Source of the DNA: Candidatus Sungiibacteriota bacterium
GTDB taxonomy: Bacteria; Patescibacteriota; Minisyncoccia; Sungbacterales; JACQCQ01
Direction: 5' to 3'
Assembly (NCBI GenBank): GCA_016181565.1
Contig: JACOZA010000084.1
Span: 1-15,742 of the forward strand
Length of the DNA stretch: 15,742 nucleotides
The position numbers were made by a program, and so were the translations under genes. The notes below the pieces were generated by a model. It searched no databases, was not told where the DNA came from, and worked only from the letters and a program-made list of their open reading frames with translations. Positions within the stretch are counted from its first letter, which is position 1, and the number at the start of each line of letters is the position of its first letter. Below, one piece after another: positions 5,080 to 13,203 of the stretch.

Positions 5080-5088
5080 TGTTAGAAT
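5080..5088 (+). promoter_or_regulatory. Extended -10 promoter of the pilus operon
   Basis: TGT-TAGAAT (5080-5088) fits the extended -10 form TGn-TATAAT (5/6). No good -35 is visible at 17 nt. Transcription would begin near 5095, leaving only about 12 nt before the pilB start and no Shine-Dalgarno. Confidence 0.4.
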
Positions 5089-5106
5089 AAAATTAATCTA
5101 GCACGC

Positions 5107-6861
5107 ATGTTCCTGATTCACGACAGACAATTGAAAGCGCTGATCCAAGACACGAATACTGTTTCTAAGGAATCATTGGCGGCCGCAGAAAAAGAAGCAA
5201 AAGCGAAAGGCAAACGCTTACGCGACGTCTTGCTGGCGCAAAGTCTCATCCAGGAAGAAGAACTCCACCGGCTCGAGGCCTATATTCTCGGCATTCCTTT
5301 CGTGGACCTCGAAAAGGAGACGATTGATCCTAAGGTGCTTTCGATTATCCCCGAGCCGATTGCGAAAAAAAATAACATTGTGGCTTTCAAGCTAGACGGG
5401 AAAGACCTGCAAGTGGCGATGATCGACCCGGCTGATATCCAGACCATTGAGTTCATCAAGAAGAAGACGGAGCTGCGAATTTTGCCCCGCTTGACGAGCA
5501 CCGCTTCCATCAAGCATGCCCTGCAGCAGTATCAAAAATCCTTGGCGGCGGAATTCGGCGAGTTAATCAAAAAAGATGTCGCCGAAGCGTTAGTGGTCAA
5601 AGGCGAGGACGTTGATCTTTCGAGCGAAAAGGACTTAAAGAAAATGGCGGAGGACCTCCCGGTGATCCGGATCGTAGACTCGGTCATTCGCCACGCGATT
5701 TTACAGCAGGCCTCGGACATTCATATCGAACCGCAGGAACACGAAGTAATTGTGCGGTATCGCTTGGACGGAATTCTCCACGATCAAATGAAGCTGCCCA
5801 AAGAAATCGCGCCGGGTATTGTGGCGCGCATTAAAGTGATGTCAAATTTAAAACTCGATGAGCACCGCTTGCCGCAGGACGGCAGATTTAAGATTGAAAC
5901 GCCCGAATATAAATTTTCCGTCCGCGTTTCGATCCTTCCCATCTTCGACGGAGAGAAGATTGTCATGCGGCTGCTTCCGGAAGGCGCACAGGGCTTTTCA
6001 CTGGAAAAGCTCGGATTTTTTGGCGAGATGCTGGAGCGGGTGCACCGCGCTATCCGAAAACCCACAGGCATACTTCTGGCTACTGGCCCCACGGGGTCAG
6101 GTAAAACCACGACCCTATACACCATTCTCGACATGCTGAATACTCCCGGCGTAAACATTTCTACGGTTGAGGATCCGATTGAGTATCGTATGCCCCGGGT
6201 CAATCAAACACAGGTGCGACCAGAAATCGGACTTAGTTTCGCGAACGGGCTTCGAGCTCTATTGCGTCAAGACCCTAACATCATTATGGTCGGCGAAATT
6301 CGCGATAATGAAACAGCCGGGCTGGCCATCAACGCTGCCCTGACTGGGCACCTCGTGCTTTCCACCCTGCACACCAACTCCGCCTCCGGGGCGCTGCCGA
6401 GGCTTCTCGATATGCATGTTGAGCCGTTTTTGATTGCTTCGACCGTGAACGCTATTATCGCGCAGCGCTTGGTGCGGACACTTTGCGGCGAAAAAGAGAT
6501 GCGGCCGCTGACGGATGCGGAGCTGGCCACGATGTCAAAACAAGTCAATCTCGATAGAATCCTTGAAGCCCTAAAGCACGAGCGGATTGTCGACGCCAAA
6601 GCTAGAATTGAAACAATCGAGTGGGGCCACCCCAAACCCAGCGACCAATGCCCCGACGGCTATCATGGACGTGTTGGGATACACGAAGTGCTGCAGATAA
6701 GCTCGGCTATTCAGGAGCTGATTATGAAAAATGCCACCGCCGATCAGATTGAAGAGCAGGGAAGGAAGGAGGGGATGCTGACAATGTTAGAGGACGGTTT
6801 TGTGAAAGCCGCAGAGGGGATTACCTCTCTTGAAGAAGTCTTGAGGGTAACGAGTGAATAA
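5107..6861 (+). CDS. pilB: Type IV pilus assembly ATPase PilB
   Basis: The product is 584 aa, normal for PilB/GspE. Residues 1-150 form an MshEN-type N-terminal domain (ILGIPFVDLEKETIDPKVL; VAMIDPADIQTIEF). The ATPase core carries Walker A GPTGSGKT (327-334, K333), Asp box STVEDPIEY (352-360), Walker B NIIMVGEIRD (391-400, E397) and His box TGHLVLSTLHTN (413-424). The hexamer hydrolyses ATP in the cytoplasm to drive pilus extrusion through PilC. The tetracysteine zinc site common in this family is reduced to one cysteine of each pair (C460, C515). There is no Shine-Dalgarno before the ATG. First gene of the operon; pilC begins 5 nt after its stop. Confidence 0.97.
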   Translation: MFLIHDRQLKALIQDTNTVSKESLAAAEKEAKAKGKRLRDVLLAQSLIQEEELHRLEAYILGIPFVDLEKETIDPKVLSIIPEPIAKKNNIVAFKLDGKDLQVAMIDPADIQTIEFIKKKTELRILPRLTSTASIKHALQQYQKSLAAEFGELIKKDVAEALVVKGEDVDLSSEKDLKKMAEDLPVIRIVDSVIRHAILQQASDIHIEPQEHEVIVRYRLDGILHDQMKLPKEIAPGIVARIKVMSNLKLDEHRLPQDGRFKIETPEYKFSVRVSILPIFDGEKIVMRLLPEGAQGFSLEKLGFFGEMLERVHRAIRKPTGILLATGPTGSGKTTTLYTILDMLNTPGVNISTVEDPIEYRMPRVNQTQVRPEIGLSFANGLRALLRQDPNIIMVGEIRDNETAGLAINAALTGHLVLSTLHTNSASGALPRLLDMHVEPFLIASTVNAIIAQRLVRTLCGEKEMRPLTDAELATMSKQVNLDRILEALKHERIVDAKARIETIEWGHPKPSDQCPDGYHGRVGIHEVLQISSAIQELIMKNATADQIEEQGRKEGMLTMLEDGFVKAAEGITSLEEVLRVTSE

Positions 6862-6866
6862 CCAGC

Positions 6867-8081
6867 ATGTTGTATCACTACACCGCAGTTGACCGAGCGG
6901 GAGCCACCCAGAAAGGCGACCGTGAGGTGCCGGATGAAAAAGCGCTTGCCAAAGCCCTGCGAGACGAGGGGTTCTTGCTGGTCAGCGCCAGGACCCGCAT
7001 ATCACCCCTTGCCCACATCGCCAGAATCGCTTCTATGCCATTCGGCGGTGTCTCACTGTTGGAGCGGATAGTTTTTGCGCGGAATCTTGCGGTCATGATC
7101 GGGGCGGGACTCTCCATGACGCGCGCGCTTGAAGCCCAGGAGGAGCAGACGCGCAGTCGGCAATTCAAAAAAATTATCCGCGGTGTCCGCGAGAGTATCC
7201 TGGGCGGCGTTTCATTTTCTCAAAGTCTCGAATCGCATCGCAAGATATTCGGAGACCTTTTCATTCACATGGTTGAGGCCGGAGAAGTGTCCGGGAAGCT
7301 TGAAAAGTCACTGAAATTGCTGTCGCGCCAGATGAAACGCGATTATGACCTTCGGCGCAAAGTGCGGGGAGCGATGATGTATCCGTCGATTGTCTTCATG
7401 GCCTTGATTGCGATCGGCGTACTGATGCTGATCTATGTTGTGCCAACCTTAACCCAGACGTTTAAAGAACTCGGAATTAAACTTCCCCTGACAACCAGAG
7501 TGATCATCGCGGCGAGCGAGTTTGCGACCAACTATATTTTCTTTGCCTTGGGCGGACTGTTGATAGTCATATATCTTTTCTACCTTTGGTTTAGGTCCGA
7601 TTCCGGGAAGCGGGTATGGGGAATCATCTTCCTTCGACTTCCGGTCTTTGGCCCTCTGACCAAGAAGTTAAACATCGCTCGCATGACGAGGACGCTTGCC
7701 TCGCTGATTTCCGCGGGTCTTTCGATTACAAGATCCCTGGAGATTACGGGGAGAGTCGTCGGCAACGCCCGTTTCCAGGAGTCGCTCGGGGCCTCCGTCG
7801 GCGAGATTGAAAAAGGCCGGCCTTTTTCAGAAATTTTGCGCACCTGGCCGGATCTTTATCCGCCACTTGTCTTCCAGCTGATCTCTGTCGGCGAAGAAAC
7901 GGGAACGCTCTCGCGGATGCTGCTCCGCATAGCGCTCTTTTATGAGGAGGATGTCAACAACACCACCAAGAACCTTTCTTCCATTATTGAGCCATTGATG
8001 ATGATTGTGATTGGCGCGATTGTCGGCCTTTTTGCAATTTCGATGATCCAGCCGCTTTATTCGTCCATGGCAGGAATCTAA
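6867..8081 (+). CDS. pilC: Type IV pilus platform protein PilC (GspF family)
   Basis: The product is 404 aa, the usual PilC length. After an N-terminal region (YHYTAVDRAGATQKGDRE) come two T2SSF repeats, about 66-192 and 270-395. Each has the conserved helical bundle and the G-E-x-(S/T)-G turn (AGEVSGKLEKS at 138-148, VGEETGTLSRM at 341-351). Membrane segments are at about 172-192, 222-242 and 375-395. It sits in the cytoplasmic membrane, binds PilB and transmits its rotation to pilin subunits. It starts 5 nt after pilB and ends 1 nt before the next gene, so translation is probably coupled. Confidence 0.96.
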   Translation: MLYHYTAVDRAGATQKGDREVPDEKALAKALRDEGFLLVSARTRISPLAHIARIASMPFGGVSLLERIVFARNLAVMIGAGLSMTRALEAQEEQTRSRQFKKIIRGVRESILGGVSFSQSLESHRKIFGDLFIHMVEAGEVSGKLEKSLKLLSRQMKRDYDLRRKVRGAMMYPSIVFMALIAIGVLMLIYVVPTLTQTFKELGIKLPLTTRVIIAASEFATNYIFFALGGLLIVIYLFYLWFRSDSGKRVWGIIFLRLPVFGPLTKKLNIARMTRTLASLISAGLSITRSLEITGRVVGNARFQESLGASVGEIEKGRPFSEILRTWPDLYPPLVFQLISVGEETGTLSRMLLRIALFYEEDVNNTTKNLSSIIEPLMMIVIGAIVGLFAISMIQPLYSSMAGI

Positions 8082-8082
8082 T

Positions 8083-9048
8083 ATGCCGGCAGAATCACAG
8101 GGCCAGCGTGCGCTTTCTGCTCTTGCCCCGTTGCTTGAAGGCCCCGTGGTCTTGCCGCGGTCGGGTCAGACTCGACTGCCGGGTATAATGTCCCGCGGTC
8201 AAGTAACGGGGTTTACCCTGGTCGAAGTGCTGGTAACACTGGCGGCGTTGGCGATTTTGGGCACAATCGTCTTGGGGGCGTTCTCGCGTTTTAGAACATC
8301 GGCGCAACTGGATGGCGCGGTTCGCCAAATTCTCTCCACGCTCCGGCTCGCCCAATCGAAAACCCTCGCGTCTGAAACAAGTTATCAATATGGCGTGCGG
8401 ATCGAGACGGATCACATCATACTCTTTCGCGGGGCTGTCTATACGGCGTCTTCGACGAATGAAACGACAGATTTTCCTTCAGGAGTTGTCGCGTCCAATG
8501 TTTCGCTGGCGGGCGGCGGCATAGATGTCATTTTTGACCGTCTCACGGGGAACACATCCGAAAGCGGTTCCGTCACGCTCACCGCCGGGGGCGGTCCGCA
8601 GTCCACCCAGGTGATCACCGTTGAGCCTTCGGGACAGGCGCGCGCCGCAGCCGACGCTCTTCCCCCGACCCTGGGCCGTCTCATTGACACCCGACATGTA
8701 AATTTCGCTCTGGGCTGGAGTATTCAGGGAGCGACCACGTTGCGGCTCCAATTTTTAAACCCGCCGAACCCTGACACCATAGAGGATATTGTGATGGAGG
8801 GTTATTTTGATGGCGGGCAGACCGTTTTCGATTGGAGCGGTACCGTGGCGGTCAATGGAAGCAACCAAAGGCTTCGTATACACAGCATATCCATTGATTT
8901 CTCGGCTACGACGCTCTCGATTGATCGCGACCGGCGCACGAATGATAAAGGGGTAATTATTCTCATTGATGGGAAGGAAATCGCGCGTTATGACAGCGCC
9001 GGAAATGTTACCGTCGGGCCGTTTGGTGGCATAATGACTATACAATGA
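8083..9048 (+). CDS. FimT/GspH-like pseudopilin with long C-terminal domain
   Basis: The product is 321 aa from the ATG at 8083. The prepilin signal is clear: VTG|FTLVEVLVTLAALAILG, with cleavage after G43, Phe at +1 and Glu at +5 (E48). A start at 8188 would give the usual short leader (MSRGQVTG); 8083 gives a 43-residue leader, unusually long, so the true start is uncertain. The GspH-like globular part follows (about 70-180: LRLAQSKTLASETSYQYGVRIE). A second beta-rich part (about 200-321: HSISIDFSATTLSIDRDR, VIILIDGKEIARYD) is not standard for FimT. It would act as a minor pilin in the priming tip. The stop overlaps the next start (ATGA). Confidence 0.85.
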   Translation: MPAESQGQRALSALAPLLEGPVVLPRSGQTRLPGIMSRGQVTGFTLVEVLVTLAALAILGTIVLGAFSRFRTSAQLDGAVRQILSTLRLAQSKTLASETSYQYGVRIETDHIILFRGAVYTASSTNETTDFPSGVVASNVSLAGGGIDVIFDRLTGNTSESGSVTLTAGGGPQSTQVITVEPSGQARAAADALPPTLGRLIDTRHVNFALGWSIQGATTLRLQFLNPPNPDTIEDIVMEGYFDGGQTVFDWSGTVAVNGSNQRLRIHSISIDFSATTLSIDRDRRTNDKGVIILIDGKEIARYDSAGNVTVGPFGGIMTIQ

Positions 9049-9563
9049 GAAATAATTTTCAATTTTCAATTTTCAATTTTCAAACCTATAGAGCGGGAGG
9101 ATTTGGTTTAGTTGAGATTGTGGTTGTGGCGGCGATGGTTTCCATTGCCATCGTCAGTTTCGGTGAAGTCGCTCGTATCTCATTGCGGCTGCTTCAAGAC
9201 GAAAAGAATGCCCTGGAGGCTTCCTTCCTTCTGCAGGAGGGATTGGAGGGGGTGCGCGCGCTTCGCGACCAGAGCTGGAACGCCAACATCGCAAACCTGG
9301 CGAATGATACAAACTATTTTTTAAGCGTGGGGGTCGGGAGCCTGTGGGATTTAACAGCCACCGTTCAGTCCAACATTAACGGCAGATATTTTAGAACGAT
9401 TGTGTTTCAGGCCGTGAACCGCAATGCCAATGACCAGATTTCTCCTTCCGGTACTCTCGACACTGGAACACGTAAAGTAATCGTGACCGTTTCGTGGAGA
9501 AGCCGCAATGCGACAAGTTCAAGAAGCGCAGTCGGCTATCTTTCCAACTTTTTGCAGAACTAG
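9045..9563 (+). CDS. PilV/GspI-like pseudopilin
   Basis: The product is 172 aa. The leader MRNNFQFSIFNFQTYRAGG precedes a prepilin junction G19|F20 with Glu at +5 (E24), then the hydrophobic helix VEIVVVAAMVSIAIVSFGEV. LQEGLEGVRALRDQSW (about 64-79) is typical of PilV/GspI-like minor pilins, which help start pilus assembly. The start codon overlaps the preceding stop (ATGA), and the next gene begins 1 nt after its stop. The leader is encoded largely by a four-unit heptamer repeat (9054-9081) whose unit is not a multiple of three. Confidence 0.85.
   Translation: MRNNFQFSIFNFQTYRAGGFGLVEIVVVAAMVSIAIVSFGEVARISLRLLQDEKNALEASFLLQEGLEGVRALRDQSWNANIANLANDTNYFLSVGVGSLWDLTATVQSNINGRYFRTIVFQAVNRNANDQISPSGTLDTGTRKVIVTVSWRSRNATSSRSAVGYLSNFLQN
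9054..9081 (+). repeat. Tandem heptamer repeat, 4 x AATTTTC
   Basis: Four perfect AATTTTC copies begin 7 nt after the start codon of the PilV-like gene and encode NFQFSIFNFQ in its leader. Gain or loss of one unit shifts the reading frame, so this is a candidate contingency locus. Confidence 0.85.
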
Positions 9564-9564
9564 T

Positions 9565-10113
9565 ATGACTATGCGTCGAAGTTTACATGTAAGAGCAGTA
9601 GTGAATCGCGGCTTTACTGCCATAGAGCTGCTGGTCTACGTCGCGCTGCTTGTGATTATCTCGGTGTTTTTGATTCAATCGCTTCTGACGCTGGTATTTG
9701 TCTATCGCCGATTGCAGGGCGAGCGCGATGTCGTTGCAAATATGCGGGTAGCCATGGAGACAATCTCGCGAGAAATACAGGCAGCCAGGAGTATCTATAC
9801 GCCCGCTACGGTCTTCGACGCCAATACTCATCAGCTTTCCCTGGAAACGCCATTAAATCCTCTTACCAACGAAACCCATTCGTTTGTCGATTTTTATCTT
9901 GATAACGAGCGGCTGTATGTAAAACGCGAGGGTGCTTCAGCCATTCCGCTGACATCCGAAAGTGCCCGAGTTACACAATTCAATGCCGCTAGGGTTCTGG
10001 CCGGCTCGCGTGAGTCCGTACAAGTGATGCTTGAGGTGCGCTCGCGCGCTGTGGGAGCGCTCGAAACGTCGTCGTTGGTGCAGGCGAGTTACAGTCTAAG
10101 GGGGAATTATTAA
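9565..10113 (+). CDS. PilW/GspJ-like pseudopilin
   Basis: The product is 182 aa from the ATG at 9565, chosen because it lies 1 nt after the preceding stop and gives a normal 16-residue leader. The frame also extends upstream to 9508 inside the previous gene. The prepilin site is NRG|FTAIELLVYVALLVIIS, with Phe17 at +1 and Glu21 at +5. VVANMRVAMETISREIQAARSI (about 72-93) is the helical signature of PilW/GspJ-like minor pilins, followed by a beta-rich head (VDFYLDNERLYVKREG). It should join the other minor pilins at the tip. Confidence 0.85.
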   Translation: MTMRRSLHVRAVVNRGFTAIELLVYVALLVIISVFLIQSLLTLVFVYRRLQGERDVVANMRVAMETISREIQAARSIYTPATVFDANTHQLSLETPLNPLTNETHSFVDFYLDNERLYVKREGASAIPLTSESARVTQFNAARVLAGSRESVQVMLEVRSRAVGALETSSLVQASYSLRGNY

Positions 10114-10128
10114 CTGAAAATAGAAACC

Positions 10129-11439
10129 ATGAATCGGGCATCAGACAGTCGGCAGACATCATCGGCAAAATATATTCTGCTGCTTCTATTTCGCTCTCGC
10201 AGGCACCTGCGGCCGAGGGGGGGCTTTGCGGCGCTGACGACCGTGATCTTCGTTTTTGCGATCTCGGCGATTATCCTCGCGGGTTTTGTTTTCGTGACGC
10301 TGCGGGAAGTGAAAATCACAAGAAATTTTAGTTCTTCGGTCCGAAGTTACTACGGGGCGGAAAGCGGTATCGAAGATGCGGTGTACCGGCACGTGACGGG
10401 GAAACAAATTAATAGCGGTGAAGCCATTTCCACCGGAACCGCGACTGGAACTATCACGATCGCAGTTTCCGGTCCGACAAGAACTATTACGGCAGAGGGC
10501 CTGGAGTCCAACCTTTATCGCCGCTCCTTACAAGCGGTGATTACGACGGAAAGCACTCGCATCGGATTTCATTACGGGGTGCAGATTGGCGAGGTGGGTC
10601 TCACTATGGGCAATAATACGAAGATTATCGGCAACGTATTTTCTAATGGCGATATAAACGGCGGAGGGTCAAACCAGTCCGAGGTTACTGGGACCGCACA
10701 AGTTTCAGGCGCACATCTCATTAAGAACATTAAAGTTGATGGTGACGCGAGAGCCCAAAGCTTCCAGAATTGCATAGTCTACGGGACGGCTACTTATGTC
10801 ACCACCATGACAGGTTGCACCGCGACCACAACCGTGGCCACAACCACGACCTTGGCCGCAGAACCGTTTCCCATTACCGATCAGCAAATTACTGATTGGG
10901 AGACTGACGCCGCTGCTGGAGGAACGCTGGCTGGCTACACCATCGGCAGCAATACATCAGTCAGTTTGGGACCCAAGAAAATCAATGGCAACCTAATACT
11001 CGGCAATAACGTCACGCTTACCGTCACGGGTACGCTCTGGGTGACAGGTACGATACAGTTTGGCAACAGTGACACCATCCAGCTTTCATCCGCCTACGGT
11101 GCCTTGAGCGGCATGATTATTGTGGATGGATCAGTGTCGATCGGGAACACGGTAGTTCTTAAGGGTTCGGGCAATGCAGCGAGCTATCTGATGCTCTTGT
11201 CAACCTATGGCCCGGGTACAGCCCTTTCCTTGGGCAACAGCGCGACGGGAGCGATATTCTATGCGCCGAACGGAACACTTGACATCGGGAATGGTTTGGA
11301 TCTTCGCGAGGCCACCGCGGATGGGTTAATTGTTGGGAATAATTCCACCGTAACGTATGAAACAGGGCTTGCCAGTGTTGATTTTACTTCTGGTCCGACT
11401 GCGAACTGGGTGGTGAAGAGTTGGAAGGAAGTGCCGTAA
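10129..11439 (+). CDS. PilX-like minor pilin with repetitive beta-rich C-terminus
   Basis: The product is 436 aa. After a long basic leader comes GGFAALTTVIFVFAISAIILAG (about 31-52). This is a pilin-type helix with Gly-Phe at the junction but Thr rather than Glu at +5, as in PilX-type proteins. REVKITRNFSSSVRSYYGAESGIEDAVYR (about 59-87) is the typical PilX N-terminal continuation. From about 155 on, short repeats rich in G-N-(N/S)-(T/V) (MGNNTKIIGNVFSNGD, LGNNVTLTVTGTLWV, IGNTVVLKG, IGNGLDL) predict a beta-helix or bactofilin-like solenoid, interrupted by a Thr-rich stretch (about 223-245). It may display an elongated adhesin-like domain at the pilus tip. Last gene before the internal promoter at 11513-11521; 15 nt separate it from the PilW-like gene. 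Confidence 0.8.
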   Translation: MNRASDSRQTSSAKYILLLLFRSRRHLRPRGGFAALTTVIFVFAISAIILAGFVFVTLREVKITRNFSSSVRSYYGAESGIEDAVYRHVTGKQINSGEAISTGTATGTITIAVSGPTRTITAEGLESNLYRRSLQAVITTESTRIGFHYGVQIGEVGLTMGNNTKIIGNVFSNGDINGGGSNQSEVTGTAQVSGAHLIKNIKVDGDARAQSFQNCIVYGTATYVTTMTGCTATTTVATTTTLAAEPFPITDQQITDWETDAAAGGTLAGYTIGSNTSVSLGPKKINGNLILGNNVTLTVTGTLWVTGTIQFGNSDTIQLSSAYGALSGMIIVDGSVSIGNTVVLKGSGNAASYLMLLSTYGPGTALSLGNSATGAIFYAPNGTLDIGNGLDLREATADGLIVGNNSTVTYETGLASVDFTSGPTANWVVKSWKEVP

Positions 11440-11460
11440 ACCCCGCGGGCACAGGCGCTT

Positions 11461-11479
11461 AGCCGAGTCAGACTCGGCT
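11461..11479 (+). terminator. Hairpin after the PilX-like gene
   Basis: AGCCGAGT-CAG-ACTCGGCT is a perfect 8-bp stem, 21 nt beyond the PilX-like stop. A second small hairpin, GGGAG-TCCA-CTCCC, follows at 11496-11509. There is no T-run right after, so it may only attenuate transcription or stabilise the 3' end. Confidence 0.4.
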
Positions 11480-11512
11480 TCACGCTCGGCCGATGGGAGT
11501 CCACTCCCAGGG

Positions 11513-11521
11513 TGGTATACT
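11513..11521 (+). promoter_or_regulatory. Extended -10 promoter for pilMNO
   Basis: TGG-TATACT fits TGn-TATAAT (5/6), but the -35 position is weak. Transcription would begin near 11528, about 40 nt before pilM. With the hairpin just upstream it splits the pilus cluster into two transcription units. Confidence 0.45.
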
Positions 11522-11567
11522 GTAGACTACAGCCGATTTTTACACGAATTTTTTCCACGCCGCAAAA

Positions 11568-12662
11568 ATGTTCCGGAGCAGTTTTATTACAACCTGGGCG
11601 CATGCGCTGGCCTCACTCCCGGTTATCGGGCTTGATTTATCAGATCTCTCGGTTAAATTCATTCGTTTTGATGAACGGGGCAAGTCGATCGGTGTTCGCT
11701 ATATTGGGAGCGCAGATCTCGCGGGGGGTGTTATGGTGAACGGGAGTATTGAGAAGCCGAAGGAACTCGCGGGCATCCTCGCGAATTTGAAGACGAACGA
11801 CGGTCATAAGGTTACTGATCGGTTTGTCGTTGCCTCGTTGCCGGAGGAGAAAGGATTTATCAAAATTCTCCGCATTCCCCGGCCGAAATCCGAGAATATC
11901 GATGCCGCCGTGCGCTGGGAACTCGAGGGCGCCATTCCCTTGCCCGTCGAGGAAATTTACTTTGACTTTGAAGAGGTGGTGTCTGCCGGCCACTCTGATC
12001 ACGTGGATGTCTTGGTGCTGGCGTATCCGCGCGGTATCGTAGATTCTTACACCTCGGTTCTCCGCGAAGCGGGGTATGTCCCGATGGCGCTTGAACTAGA
12101 ATCGCAGGCGATCGCGCGCGCATTGATTGACCGAGGAAATCTTGATCCGGTGTTAATAATCGACATTGGAGCAACCCGAACGAGTTTTGTCCTGATGACC
12201 AGAGAAGGAATTATTCACACTTCCACCATGTCCGTATCCGGTCAATCTTTTGAAGCAGAAATTGCCAAGGCGATGAATGTTTCTTTGGAGCGTGCGCGCG
12301 AGTTGAAAGTTACCGCCGGCCTTGATTTAAAGAAAGAAGGCGGGAATGTCGCGCGCGCCCTGATGCAGCCGCTCCGCCTCTTGCTGGAGGAAATCATGCG
12401 CCACATCGAATTCTACCGTGATCACAAGAAAGACCGCGGCGATTTGCAGAACAGCATCGAAAAAATACTTTTGACCGGAGGCGATTCAAATCTGATTGGC
12501 ATCGAATCATATATTTCTCGGGGAGTAAAAGTGACGGTGGAGAAAGTGAGTCCGTTTTCCCGGGTCTTGCCGCAGATGGGACAGCGGCTCCCGCCGATTC
12601 CGGCGAATCAGGCGCACGCCTATACGACCGCAATCGGGTTAGCGCTTAGGCAAATTCTCTAA
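11568..12662 (+). CDS. pilM: Type IV pilus assembly protein PilM (actin-like)
   Basis: The product is 364 aa. The actin-like fold is visible: phosphate-1 IGLDLSDLSVKFIRF (about 20-34), phosphate-2 IDIGATRTSFVL (about 198-209, D199) and the adenosine motif LLTGGDSNLIG (about 301-311). AAVRWELEGAIPLPVEEIYFDFEEV (about 105-129) is the typical PilM interdomain part. PilM binds nucleotide in the cytoplasm and holds the N-terminal tail of PilN, linking PilB to the membrane subcomplex. The leader before the first strand (MFRSSFITTWAHALASLPV) is slightly longer than usual. No Shine-Dalgarno is seen. pilN follows after 4 nt. Confidence 0.95.
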   Translation: MFRSSFITTWAHALASLPVIGLDLSDLSVKFIRFDERGKSIGVRYIGSADLAGGVMVNGSIEKPKELAGILANLKTNDGHKVTDRFVVASLPEEKGFIKILRIPRPKSENIDAAVRWELEGAIPLPVEEIYFDFEEVVSAGHSDHVDVLVLAYPRGIVDSYTSVLREAGYVPMALELESQAIARALIDRGNLDPVLIIDIGATRTSFVLMTREGIIHTSTMSVSGQSFEAEIAKAMNVSLERARELKVTAGLDLKKEGGNVARALMQPLRLLLEEIMRHIEFYRDHKKDRGDLQNSIEKILLTGGDSNLIGIESYISRGVKVTVEKVSPFSRVLPQMGQRLPPIPANQAHAYTTAIGLALRQIL

Positions 12663-12666
12663 ATCT

Positions 12667-13203
12667 ATGCTGCAGTTAAATGTTCTCTCGGCGGCTGATA
12701 AGGAGCGATTCGTGTATGAGCGGGCACGGCGAGTGCTGGTTCGTTTTGTCGTACGGCTGCTTTTCCTTGTTTTTCTGCAAGCTGGCTTTCTTCTGCCGTC
12801 ATATTTCATGACGGTACTGCAAGAGAAAAATGTTGGGGCGGAGGGATCTCAATCAAAGCAGGATCCGCGTCTTGTGCATGCCTTGGAGTTGGAACGCCTG
12901 GCTCTGCAGTCGAATAAGGAGATTCAGCTACTCCAGCGTTACCTCTCCCGCGGGGCACGACCCGGGGATATTGTTGAAAGTATTCTCGCTGTTGTTGCGC
13001 CGGGGGCGGATATTAATGCGGTCCGCGTCGATGCCGTAAAAAAGCAAATCGGGATTGAGGGAATCGCCAGAAAACGCGAGGACCTTCTGCAAACGGTTGC
13101 TTCCGTGCAGAGCCTCCCATTTGTGGCTGACATAAAATCTCCCATCTCGAACATTGTCAAAGAGTCAAATAACCCATTCCGGCTGGATATTACCCTACGA
13201 TGA
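12667..13203 (+). CDS. pilN: Type IV pilus assembly protein PilN
   Basis: The product is 178 aa. The short N-terminal tail MLQLNVLSAADKERF matches the PilN cytoplasmic segment that docks on PilM. A membrane helix follows (about 27-48: VVRLLFLVFLQAGFLLPSYF), then a coiled coil (about 65-95) and a ferredoxin-like periplasm-side domain (about 105-178: PGADINAVRVDAVKKQIGIE). PilN pairs with PilO through these extracytoplasmic parts. Its stop overlaps the pilO start (ATGA), so the two are translationally coupled and likely made in equal amounts. Confidence 0.88.
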   Translation: MLQLNVLSAADKERFVYERARRVLVRFVVRLLFLVFLQAGFLLPSYFMTVLQEKNVGAEGSQSKQDPRLVHALELERLALQSNKEIQLLQRYLSRGARPGDIVESILAVVAPGADINAVRVDAVKKQIGIEGIARKREDLLQTVASVQSLPFVADIKSPISNIVKESNNPFRLDITLR

